Part shown: positions 44,399 through 52,465 of the stretch, one piece after another | Numbering within the stretch: position 1 is the first letter of the stretch | Layout of the letters: each line of letters starts with the position of its first letter | Source of the DNA: Desulfovibrio sp. 86 | Lineage (GTDB): Bacteria > Desulfobacterota > Desulfovibrionia > Desulfovibrionales > Desulfovibrionaceae | Reading direction: 5' to 3' | DNA length: 64,000 nucleotides | Assembly: GCF_902702915.1 (NCBI RefSeq) | Contig: NZ_LR738849.1 | Location: 3,116,001-3,180,000 of the forward strand | Notes under the pieces: model-generated | What the model saw: only the letters and a program-made list of their open reading frames with translations | The model's database searches: none | What the model was told of the DNA's origin: nothing | Made by a program: the position numbers and the translations under genes

Positions 44399-45250
44399 AT
44401 GCACAGCAGCTATTTCATCCCGGTAGAAAAAATGATGAAATTTATGGCGGATGCCACGATGAACGCCATGGAAGGTGTGTATGTCTACGGTCTGACCGAT
44501 CCGAGCGTGAAACGGCTGCTGCCGCCGCCTCTCGAACCCGCCGATCCTGACTGCCCCCTGTTTATGCTGTATGCCGTCAATATCCGCGAACCAACCTTCG
44601 CCCCCTGGTACATGGAGGCAGGCGTCGGCGTAATGGCGAAATGCGGGGATACCACCGGGCTCTACTTCTTCAACCTCCAGTTGAGCGGGCCTGGAGCCTT
44701 GATGGGAGCCTTCACCGGGCGCGAATTTTCGGGGTTGCCGAAGAAAATCTGTGATCGGATACGGGTCGAGCGAACTGATGCGTACGCGCACTGCTTTGTG
44801 GAACGCGGCGGCGTCAAGCTGGTCGAGGTCGAAATGGAAATGGGGCAATATAACCATCCCGCGTTCCAGCTGGAGCAGGAAAACTGTCAGGCGTCGCCGG
44901 GCGGCAAACTGGTCGAAGGGGGAGGATGCCTTCTGCACAGATATGGAATCAACGAGGCAGGCGGGTTCCGGAACATGGAAATCCTCTATTACGACAGCCC
45001 CATGCGGTTTCACTTCTGGGAACCGGCGACCGCGACGGTAAAACTCGCTTCCACCATGGACGACCCGTGGGGTGACATCCCCCTGACAACCGTTCTGGGC
45101 GCAGGCTGGGCCAGGGTAGACAACAGCGTTCGGAGCCAAACGGTCATACATCGTTACCAGCCGGAAGCGGGGCCCGAGTTGATGCAGTACCTCTACTCCG
45201 GCAGATACGACCGAAGCCTCCTGTGCCGCGAGCACCAGCGCTACGAGTAA
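44399..45250 (+). CDS. Acetoacetate-decarboxylase-family protein
   Basis: 283 residues from ATG 44399 (AGGAG 8 bp upstream). The stretch FTGREFSGLPKKICDRIRV matches the ADC core, whose adjacent lysines (PKK) include the Schiff-base Lys; GVGVMAKCGDTTGLYFFNLQ precedes it. Members include true acetoacetate decarboxylases and ADC-like enzymes that act on other oxo acids or as aldolase-dehydratases. The SDR 19 bp downstream suggests a two-step conversion of a keto compound; substrate unknown. Confidence 0.8.
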   Translation: MHSSYFIPVEKMMKFMADATMNAMEGVYVYGLTDPSVKRLLPPPLEPADPDCPLFMLYAVNIREPTFAPWYMEAGVGVMAKCGDTTGLYFFNLQLSGPGALMGAFTGREFSGLPKKICDRIRVERTDAYAHCFVERGGVKLVEVEMEMGQYNHPAFQLEQENCQASPGGKLVEGGGCLLHRYGINEAGGFRNMEILYYDSPMRFHFWEPATATVKLASTMDDPWGDIPLTTVLGAGWARVDNSVRSQTVIHRYQPEAGPELMQYLYSGRYDRSLLCREHQRYE

Positions 45251-45269
45251 ACAAAAAGGAGCCTGAAGC

Positions 45270-46082
45270 ATGGAATATAATCGCGACTATTTCGCCGGAA
45301 AAAGCGCTGTTGTGACAGGGGCCGCGTCCGGCATCGGGCTGGCGCTCGTGGAGGAGCTGCTTCAGAGCAACGCGGCCGCCGTGGTGATGGCGGACATAAA
45401 TTCGAACAATCTGGAACAGCATGAAAAAAGGCTGCAAGAACGCTACAAAAACCGGGTGAAGGGCATTCAGTGCGATGTCACCAGTGAAGAGGCGGTACAA
45501 AGCCTGATTTCCGATGCCGTGTCTTTTTTTGGAGGTCGGCTCGATCTTCTGGTCAACAACGCTGGAGCCGGTTTTCCGGGGTACTTCGCCGACATGACAA
45601 ACACGGACTGGAAGGCCGCGTTCGACTTGAATTTTTTCAGCGCACTGTATGGCATGCGGGCCGCATTGCCCATCATGGTCAAGCAGGGGAGCGGCCAGAT
45701 TATCAATATCATTTCCGGGATTGCCTTTACGCCCATGGCGCAGCAGTCGCGCTACGCCGCCACCAAGGCGGCGCTCAACGCGCTCTCCGTCGCCTTGCGC
45801 ACTGAATACTGGGACGACAACATCAAGATATCCTCCGCCACGCCGGGCACGACAGTGACCGCCATATGGGGCGATCTTGAACCGCCGAAAAGCGCGCAGA
45901 CGCCACAGCAGTCCGCGAGCCGGATCCTGAACGGTGTTGCGAATAACGACAGGGTAATCTTTGGCGACGACAATGACGCTCTGGGTGGCGCTGCGTGCTA
46001 TGACACTCAAAAGCAGGAGGAAATAGACGCGTATCTGCTGCATGTGGCGCGCGAACGCCGTAAAGGCATTACCGCCATCTGA
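45270..46082 (+). CDS. Short-chain dehydrogenase/reductase (SDR)
   Basis: 270 residues, AAGGAG before ATG. Classical SDR: TGAASGIG at 16-23, ADIN at 41-44 (an acidic residue after beta-2 favours NAD(H)), NNAG at 96-99, catalytic Ser149, Tyr162 and Lys166 (SRYAATKAALN). Likely oxidises or reduces a ketone/alcohol. Follows the ADC-like gene closely, so the two probably share a pathway. A convergent hairpin (46153-46178) follows. Confidence 0.9.
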   Translation: MEYNRDYFAGKSAVVTGAASGIGLALVEELLQSNAAAVVMADINSNNLEQHEKRLQERYKNRVKGIQCDVTSEEAVQSLISDAVSFFGGRLDLLVNNAGAGFPGYFADMTNTDWKAAFDLNFFSALYGMRAALPIMVKQGSGQIINIISGIAFTPMAQQSRYAATKAALNALSVALRTEYWDDNIKISSATPGTTVTAIWGDLEPPKSAQTPQQSASRILNGVANNDRVIFGDDNDALGGAACYDTQKQEEIDAYLLHVARERRKGITAI

Positions 46083-46152
46083 CGGCGAGTGTCCCAGCTA
46101 TGGGCATGCAGTCAGGACCATGCGCATGGTATGGCTTGCTCTGGATCTGGAC

Positions 46153-46178
46153 GGGCCTGTGGCCGGCTGCCACGGCCC
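46153..46178. terminator. Hairpin between convergent SDR and amidase genes
   Basis: GGGCC-T-GTGGC pairs with GCCAC-GGCCC around CGGCT, one bulged T. No T-tract. Confidence 0.45.
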
Positions 46179-46195
46179 TCGATATCCATTATCCA

Positions 46196-47503
46196 TTATA
46201 AACGCATCGGAGCGGCGGCGGTTTCGAGCAGCGGCGCAAGCGCCATAAGTTCCGCATCACGGCCAAAACGGCCGGCCGCCTGCACGCCCAGCGGCAAACC
46301 GTTGCGCACTTTATCCATGGGCAGGCATACTACGGGCAGCCCTGCATGCGTCCACGGCACGTTCATGACCGGGTTGCCCGTGGAGGCGAATCCCTTGGGG
46401 GCCTCACCGGGCGCGGCAGGGGCCAGAAAGGCGTCTGCCTTCATGTCGGCCAGCAGATCATCCAGCTTTTTACGCTGATTGGCGCACGATGCGCGCCCCG
46501 TCTCAATGACGCCATCGCCAAGGATTTGCCCAAATTCGATAAATTCACGCGTCTTTGGCCGGTATAGCGGGCCAAAATCCGCAAACCACGCTCGGTGCAT
46601 TTGCGCCAGTTCCGCTGCGGCAAGCTGCTGGTGTCGGTCGCGTATGCCCTGCCAGTCGTCAAAAACCGGCATGGTTTTGATGCGCACTCCCGACAGGCGA
46701 GCCAGGCGGTTGCAGTATTGGTCAAAGGCTCTGCGCATGCCCGGCTCGACCTCGTCCATATACGCGCCTTCTGGCACGATAAACAGGGCAGAAGCCTTGC
46801 GCCCCCCGGCTGGCGCATCACAAAAAAGCGACAGGGTGGTTGCCGCATCCTGTGATGTTGCACAGAAAAATCCCGCCTGATCCAGGCTGGGCGAAAAGTT
46901 GATGATACCCTGGCCCGGCAAAAGCCCCTGCGAAGGCTTGAACCCCGTCACGCCGCAAAAAGCTGCGGGGCGTATGACCGATCCCATGGTCTGCGTGCCG
47001 AGCGCCAGCGCAAAATACCCGGCCCGCACGCCGGCGGCAGATCCGCTGCTGGAGCCGCCCGGCGTATGCCGCCTGTTACAAGGGTTGCGCGTGGCCGCCG
47101 GTTCGGCGTGGGTGAATTCCGTTGTGGCGGTAATGCCCATAACAATGGCCCCTGCCTCACGCAACCGCGTCACCAGAGGGGCTTCATCTCCGGCAAAGAG
47201 GATGGACGGCAACAGCGAACCGCAGCGTATGGCATACCCGTTGGTGCGAAAAACATCCTTGATGCCCACAGGCACGCCAAACAGCGGCGGTCTGCCCGCA
47301 ACTTCGGGCCAGCGCCGCAGGGCTTCCTCCAGTTCGTCCAGCACCATTTGGGGGCGAAAACCTCCCTCTGCAAAGATGAACAACTTTCCTTCGCTGGCAG
47401 CAATACGCAAAAAAAGCCCCCTGTATATGCGCAGTAGCGTGTCGGCATCGGCTTTACGAAAGAGGTCGAACCCAAGAACAGGGGGCAGTGCGAAGCGGGG
47501 CAT
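46196..47503 (-). CDS. Amidase-signature-family hydrolase
   Basis: 435 residues, AGGAGG before ATG 47503. Ser-cisSer-Lys triad elements: Lys82 in GVPVGIKDVF, GGSSSGSAAGV at 149-159 (cis-Ser), and nucleophile Ser175 in GTQTMGSVIRPA, where the family usually has GTDTGGSIR. No GatA-specific C-terminal features, so probably not the tRNA amidotransferase. Hydrolyses amides of unknown identity; it follows the liv-type importer and M20 peptidase on the same strand. Confidence 0.88.
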   Translation of the reverse strand: MPRFALPPVLGFDLFRKADADTLLRIYRGLFLRIAASEGKLFIFAEGGFRPQMVLDELEEALRRWPEVAGRPPLFGVPVGIKDVFRTNGYAIRCGSLLPSILFAGDEAPLVTRLREAGAIVMGITATTEFTHAEPAATRNPCNRRHTPGGSSSGSAAGVRAGYFALALGTQTMGSVIRPAAFCGVTGFKPSQGLLPGQGIINFSPSLDQAGFFCATSQDAATTLSLFCDAPAGGRKASALFIVPEGAYMDEVEPGMRRAFDQYCNRLARLSGVRIKTMPVFDDWQGIRDRHQQLAAAELAQMHRAWFADFGPLYRPKTREFIEFGQILGDGVIETGRASCANQRKKLDDLLADMKADAFLAPAAPGEAPKGFASTGNPVMNVPWTHAGLPVVCLPMDKVRNGLPLGVQAAGRFGRDAELMALAPLLETAAAPMRL

Positions 47504-47557
47504 GGTTCCTCCTCAGATGCGGGTTGAGGGAATACGCCTGCGGCGGAGCGCTGTCAT

Positions 47558-47622
47558 GGGCACGGCGCAGATTGCAAGTCACTGGCGCGACAATATATGC
47601 CCTTTGTTCCTGCGCCGTGCCC
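47558..47622. other. Long-loop inverted repeat between M20 peptidase and amidase genes
   Basis: GGGCACGGCGCAG (47558-47570) and CTGCGCCGTGCCC (47610-47622) are perfectly complementary, enclosing 39 nt. It occupies half of the 125-bp gap and could be a processing or attenuation structure. Confidence 0.5.
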
Positions 47623-47628
47623 GGCTGT

Positions 47629-48753
47629 TTATGCGCACCAGTCCGTCAGCAGGGCAGAGTACATTTTTGTTCCAAGCTCTATCTGCTCCACGGCGCAGTA
47701 TTCGTCCATCTGGTGGGCCATGGAGGGATCTCCCGGGCCAAGTATCATTATGGGCACGTCTGGCAGTCGGGGCCGCAGTGCGGCCGCATCGGTGAAAAAC
47801 TGCACCGTGGCCACATCGGGCCTGTGTCCCAGCAGAGGGGTGAGCACGTCAAAGGCGCGACTCATCCAGGGATGGGCGGGGTCTGTCCATACGGCGGGTA
47901 TGTCAAGGGTGGTTGTCATGCTGATGTCAGGCCCGGCCATGGCGGCCACAGCCGTGCGTATTTCATCATGATTATGCTGGGGCACGGTGCGGATATCAAT
48001 GGTCATGGCGGCGCTGTCCGGTACGGAATTGCTGTTGCAGCCCGCATGCAGTGTGGAGACGACGCATGTGCCGCCCCCAAGCTGCGGATGGTCGCCCTCA
48101 AGATGGAATGCGCACATGGCGTTGGCAAAGGGCAGCAGTTTTGCCAGCGCGTTGTCGCCCTTGTGCGGCATGGATGCGTGCGCCGTAACTCCCGTGGTTT
48201 TGCAGGTAAGCCACAGAGCGCCCTTGTGCCCGCACAGCGGACGGCATGAGGTAGGCTCCGCCACCACAACCGCCGCTATATTGCTCAGAAATTGCGGCTG
48301 CGCCGCCATGTGGAAGGATCCCTCGCAGCCGGTTTCTTCGCCGCCGTAGACCTGCACGACCAGATCGCCGCGTATGTGCCGGGCCATTTGCGCGGCAGCG
48401 CAGACCATGGCCGCAACGCCGCTCTTCATATCGCTGCTGCCGCGTCCGTAAAGCAGGCCGTTTTGTATACGGCCCTCAAAAGGAGGCATGCGCCATTCCG
48501 CAGCGCCCAGGGGCACAGTGTCGATATGGCCGCACAGGCACAGGGCAGGCAGACAGCTCTCGGGCCGCAGGCGTGCGGAAAGACTGCATCGCTGTGGGTC
48601 GGACGGGTCGTAGGCGTCAAAAACAACGCTAAAGCCAGCGTCGGACAGTATCCGTGCAAGGGGTTCCAGTGCCTGACGCTCGTTGCCGCCAGAAATTGTG
48701 TTGTAGCCTATGAGGCTTTGGGCCAGTTCTACTGATGATGGTGCGTATGTCAT
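47629..48753 (-). CDS. M20-family metallopeptidase (ArgE/DapE/CPG2 type)
   Basis: 374 residues from ATG 48753; no strong ribosome site, but this start fits the 49-bp gap after livF. Metal and catalytic motifs: CGHIDTVP (His76, Asp78), GRGSSDMKSG (Asp108), GGEETGCEG (Glu139, Glu140), and AEPTS; the dimerisation lid domain contains GVTAHASMPHKG. Removes acyl or amino-acid groups from N-linked substrates. Likely processes material brought in by the adjacent ABC importer. Confidence 0.9.
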   Translation of the reverse strand: MTYAPSSVELAQSLIGYNTISGGNERQALEPLARILSDAGFSVVFDAYDPSDPQRCSLSARLRPESCLPALCLCGHIDTVPLGAAEWRMPPFEGRIQNGLLYGRGSSDMKSGVAAMVCAAAQMARHIRGDLVVQVYGGEETGCEGSFHMAAQPQFLSNIAAVVVAEPTSCRPLCGHKGALWLTCKTTGVTAHASMPHKGDNALAKLLPFANAMCAFHLEGDHPQLGGGTCVVSTLHAGCNSNSVPDSAAMTIDIRTVPQHNHDEIRTAVAAMAGPDISMTTTLDIPAVWTDPAHPWMSRAFDVLTPLLGHRPDVATVQFFTDAAALRPRLPDVPIMILGPGDPSMAHQMDEYCAVEQIELGTKMYSALLTDWCA

Positions 48754-48802
48754 ATGGGTTTCGTCTGCCGGGCGCTGCCCAGGCGACGCCTCCTTGCCGG
48801 GT

Positions 48803-49519
48803 TCAGCCAAAGTAGGCTTTTTGTACTTCGGCGTTTTCTTTGAGTTCTTTGGCGGTGCCGCCAGCCACAATGCGCCCCTGCGAAAGCACGTAGCCCTGAT
48901 GGGCTATGGCAAGGGTTTGCCGTACGTTTTGCTCTACCAGAAAAACGGCAATGCCGCTCTCGCAGATTGAGCGTATGACCCTGAAGTTTTCACTGACCAG
49001 CGCGGGCGAGAGGCCCAGCGATGGTTCGTCGATGATCAGCAGGCGAGGCTCGTTCATCAGGCCGCGCCCGATGGAGACCATGGCCTGCTCGCCGCCCGAC
49101 ATGGTGCCCGCAAACTGCGCGCGTCTTTCGCGCAGCCGGGGAAAGATTTCATAAACCCGCGCCAACCGGTTCTGTATCTTGGCGGCGGATGGCTCCTGAT
49201 ACGCCCCCATGAGCAGGTTTTCTTCCACATTCATCTTGGGGAACACGCGCCGCCCTTCAGGTATGCACGATATGCCCATCCGCACTATTTTGTACGGGGC
49301 CATGCCGGTAATGTCCACGCCTGCAAACTGGATATTGCCCGACCTTGGAGGCGTCAGCCCCACTAAAGCGCGGATGAGGGTTGTCTTGCCCGCACCGTTG
49401 GAGCCGAGCAGGCAGGTTGTTTTGCCGGGCTGGATCTCCAGCGATACGCCGCAGAGCACATCGGCCTTTCCGTAAGCCACATGCAGATTTTCGACCATCA
49501 GAGGTTTAAACTTGTTCAT
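48803..49519 (-). CDS. livF: LivF-type ABC transporter ATPase
   Basis: 238 residues. Walker A GSNGAGKTT, Q-loop region, signature MSGGEQ and Walker B LLIIDEPSLGLSP, with the short C-terminus typical of LivF. Energises import of branched-chain amino acids or other HAAT-family substrates. Overlaps the end of livG by 14 bp. Confidence 0.93.
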   Translation of the reverse strand: MNKFKPLMVENLHVAYGKADVLCGVSLEIQPGKTTCLLGSNGAGKTTLIRALVGLTPPRSGNIQFAGVDITGMAPYKIVRMGISCIPEGRRVFPKMNVEENLLMGAYQEPSAAKIQNRLARVYEIFPRLRERRAQFAGTMSGGEQAMVSIGRGLMNEPRLLIIDEPSLGLSPALVSENFRVIRSICESGIAVFLVEQNVRQTLAIAHQGYVLSQGRIVAGGTAKELKENAEVQKAYFG

Positions 49520-50303
49520 CTTCGCACACCTCCGTGCCGAGATAGGCTTCCTGCACCATGGGGTCGGCGGTTACCTTCTCGTAACTGCCTTCGCACAGCT
49601 TTTCGCCAAAGTTCAATACAACACAGCGGCTGGTTATGCGGCGTATCACGTTCATTTCATGCTCGATAAGCACAATGGCGGGTTTGGCTTCGCCGGTCTC
49701 CATGCGCACAATTTCGTCCATGAGCTGCTGGGTTTCCTCGTGGGTCATGCCTGCCGAGGGTTCGTCCAAAAACAGCAGCTTGGGCTTGCCGATCAGCGCG
49801 CGGCACAGTTCCACCCGCCGCCGGTCGATCATGTTCAGTTCGCTGACCGCGTGGTGCAGCTTGTCTGGCAGGTCTGGGTTCAGCGCCCGCAGCAGGGCGG
49901 CTGCGGTTTCTTCATATTTGTGGCATTTCTTTAAAAAGGCTTTGCGTTGCAGTATGTTGTGCACAAACGACAGGTCAAGGGTCTTGTGGCTGCCGATCAT
50001 GATGTTGTCAAACACCGTAAGATCGAGGCACAGGCGCGAGCGCTGAAACGTGCGCGCTATGCCCGCCCGGTAAACCTCCTGCGGCGAAAGGCCTGTGATG
50101 TCCTGACCATTGAACATGACCTTGCCCGCGCAGGGGTGGTAGATGCCCGTCACAACGTTGAAAAACGTTGTTTTGCCCGAACCGTTGGGACCCACAAGGC
50201 CCACGACCTCGTGGCTGTCCACGTGGATATCCAGCGACTGAAGCGCCATAAGCCCGCCAAAGCGCATGGACAGCCCCGTACATTCAAGAAGATGGGCGCA
50301 CAT
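49506..50303 (-). CDS. livG: LivG-type ABC transporter ATPase
   Basis: 265 residues. Walker A GPNGSGKTT, Walker B LLFLDEPSAGMTHEE, and the LivG-specific YRAGIARTFQRSRL. The signature reads VSELNMIDRR rather than LSGGQ, a LivG-group variation. Start ATG 50303 shares a base with the livM stop. Pairs with LivF on the LivHM permease. Confidence 0.92.
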   Translation of the reverse strand: MCAHLLECTGLSMRFGGLMALQSLDIHVDSHEVVGLVGPNGSGKTTFFNVVTGIYHPCAGKVMFNGQDITGLSPQEVYRAGIARTFQRSRLCLDLTVFDNIMIGSHKTLDLSFVHNILQRKAFLKKCHKYEETAAALLRALNPDLPDKLHHAVSELNMIDRRRVELCRALIGKPKLLFLDEPSAGMTHEETQQLMDEIVRMETGEAKPAIVLIEHEMNVIRRITSRCVVLNFGEKLCEGSYEKVTADPMVQEAYLGTEVCEDEQV

Positions 50304-51460
50304 TATGCCATGCCTCCCGTGTAACTGCGGACGCGGCGGGGCAGCAGCCCGGCCGGGCGAAAGATGATCATCAAGAGCACGATGCTGGAGTAGATGAGGT
50401 ACCGGTATTCCTGAATAACCTGGAATTTTTCCGGCAGGGCGACCACAAAGGCGGTGGCCACCAGCACCCCCCAGCTGTTGCCGATGCCGCCCAGCAGCAA
50501 AATGGAAAGAAAGAGCAGCGAATCGGCAAACGAAAAATTGGCCGGGCTGATGTAGGCCAGCATCATGGCGTAAAACGCGCCCGCCATGCCCGAAATAAAG
50601 TTACCCATGGTGAAAGCCGTTATTTTCCAGCGTGCGATGCTTACGCCAAAGCAGGCCGAGGCGACCTCGTCACCACGCACCGCGTCCATGGAAAGCCCGA
50701 ACCACGAGCGCTCCAGGCGGCGGATAAAGCCAAAGGTCAGGCAGAGCATCAGCAGGGCAAAAAGGTCGTATTTGGCGTAAAATGAAAAATCCAATCCGGC
50801 TATGCTCATATCATTCATAAAGCTTGCGCCGAGCACGTTCAGCCCTTCAACCGGTATGCCCTGAGGGCCGCCAAACCAGGGGCAGACTTCAAGAAACACC
50901 CTGAACAGCAAGGCAAAGGCCATGGTCACAAGGGCTGCATAGTGGCCCGACGTGCGCAGTACCGGTAGCAGCAGTATGCAGCCCGTGAGAGCCGAGGCCA
51001 CGCCGCCCAGCGGCAGCGCCAACAGCGAGGGCACGCCCGCATTGGCCATGAGCAGGGCCGCCGTGTAGCCGCCCACACCAAAAAACGAGGCCGCGCTAAA
51101 GTTGATGACCCCCGCGTAGCCCAGCTGCACGTTGAGCCCCAGCACAGCGACGGAGTAGGTCATGATGGTGCCCAGCAAAAACAGGCTGTAATGGTCGTCG
51201 TGGAAGATCAATATCAGCGCAAGGCTCATGCAGAGCATTAAACGCGTCCAGAGGGATTCGTTCTGGCGGGCGGCCTGCAACAATACATCCAGCAGACCGC
51301 TAACCTTCAGGCCCAGCAGCATAAACAGCCCCACGCCGAGATAAAGCAGAATGGTGGTCTGTTCTTCAGCCATCAAAAACAGGGCAAGAAAAACCGTTAT
51401 GCCCACTGCGGTCAGTACGCAGGTGAGGGGCCCGGCAGGCGTATTACGTAAGGAAAACAT
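50303..51460 (-). CDS. livM: LivM-type ABC transporter permease
   Basis: 385 residues with about ten transmembrane helices; LNVQLGYAGVINFSAASFFGVGGY is the conserved LivM segment, and the EAA-like loop includes RSWFGLSMDAVRGDEVASACFG. The first ~100 residues hold two or three extra helices. Forms the importer channel with LivH, whose gene is 2 bp upstream. Confidence 0.92.
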   Translation of the reverse strand: MFSLRNTPAGPLTCVLTAVGITVFLALFLMAEEQTTILLYLGVGLFMLLGLKVSGLLDVLLQAARQNESLWTRLMLCMSLALILIFHDDHYSLFLLGTIMTYSVAVLGLNVQLGYAGVINFSAASFFGVGGYTAALLMANAGVPSLLALPLGGVASALTGCILLLPVLRTSGHYAALVTMAFALLFRVFLEVCPWFGGPQGIPVEGLNVLGASFMNDMSIAGLDFSFYAKYDLFALLMLCLTFGFIRRLERSWFGLSMDAVRGDEVASACFGVSIARWKITAFTMGNFISGMAGAFYAMMLAYISPANFSFADSLLFLSILLLGGIGNSWGVLVATAFVVALPEKFQVIQEYRYLIYSSIVLLMIIFRPAGLLPRRVRSYTGGMA

Positions 51461-51462
51461 GG

Positions 51463-52386
51463 CTAGACCCTTTGGCTGGATTTTTCGGCAAGAAGGCCCG
51501 TGGGCTTCCAGGCCATAAGCACGATAACGACGCTGAACGCAAAAACATCTTTGTACGCGCTTGAAAATGGCAGGGCCACAGCGCCGATGGTCTGCAAAAA
51601 CGCAAAGATGAATCCGCCCAGGATGGCTCCGTAAATATTGCCCAGACCGCCGATGACGGCCGCGCTAAAGCCAATGGCCCCCAGCAGCAGGCCCATGCTG
51701 AAGTTGATTTCATTGTAGTAGATGCCGTTCATGATGCCCGCCAGCGCGGCAACGCCACAGCCAAGGGCAAAGGCGGTCAGCACCACCAGCGAAAAGTTTA
51801 CGCCCATGAGCTGCGCGGCTTCGCTGTCCTGCGCCACGGCGCGGATGGCCATGCCCAGCCGCGTGCGCGAGATGAGCAGGTGTATCAGCACCACAGCCGC
51901 CGCACCGGCGCTGAACAGCACCAGATTGTCGAACCGCAGCGAAAGCTGCCCGTAATTCAGCGACCAGTCAGGCAAAAGATGCGGAAATGGCTGAGGGTTT
52001 GAGCCGTTGGGAAAAAACAGGCGTATGGATTCGCGCAGCACTGTGCCCAGCATCATGGTAGCCAGCAGCGTATTGAGCGCGGGGGCCGCGCGTAGACGCA
52101 TGATCATGGTGCTGGCCAGCAACATGCCCAGTAGGGCCATGGTGGTCAGCGCCGTAAGCGCCACCCAGAGCAGCGACCAGCCCGGAGCAAGCCCGGGAAA
52201 CATGTGCTGCAGGTACATATACATGGCGAGGCCGGAAAAACCGCCCAGCATCACCGTGTCGCCGTGGGAAAAAATAATGACATCAAGTACGCCGAAAAAA
52301 ATGGTGAATCCCACGGCGACCAATGCGTACATCATACCCAGCATAAGGCCGTTGATGACGAATTGAATGAGAAGTGACATGTCCAT
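51463..52386 (-). CDS. livH: LivH-type ABC transporter permease
   Basis: 307 residues from ATG 52386 (AAGGA 9 bp upstream; ATG 52380 also possible). About eight transmembrane helices; MYALVAVGFTIFFGVLDVIIFSHG and RTRLGMAIRAVAQDSEAAQLMGVN are diagnostic, with GGLGNIYGAILGGF near the end. A hairpin separates it from the binding-protein gene. Confidence 0.92.
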   Translation of the reverse strand: MDMSLLIQFVINGLMLGMMYALVAVGFTIFFGVLDVIIFSHGDTVMLGGFSGLAMYMYLQHMFPGLAPGWSLLWVALTALTTMALLGMLLASTMIMRLRAAPALNTLLATMMLGTVLRESIRLFFPNGSNPQPFPHLLPDWSLNYGQLSLRFDNLVLFSAGAAAVVLIHLLISRTRLGMAIRAVAQDSEAAQLMGVNFSLVVLTAFALGCGVAALAGIMNGIYYNEINFSMGLLLGAIGFSAAVIGGLGNIYGAILGGFIFAFLQTIGAVALPFSSAYKDVFAFSVVIVLMAWKPTGLLAEKSSQRV

Positions 52387-52417
52387 GCGGAAGTCCTTGC
52401 CTTGCTGGTCTTTGTCT

Positions 52418-52445
52418 CCGTCCGGCGAGAGGATCTCGCCGGACG
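52418..52445 (-). promoter_or_regulatory. Intercistronic hairpin between binding-protein and permease genes
   Basis: CCGTCCGGCGAGA (52418-52430) pairs perfectly with TCTCGCCGGACGG (52433 excluded; 52434-52445 plus) around GGA, about 12-13 bp. No T-tract on the minus strand. Such hairpins commonly stabilise the binding-protein message or limit read-through, giving more binding protein than permease. Confidence 0.55.
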
Positions 52446-52465
52446 GTATGCCCGAAACGTGCGGT

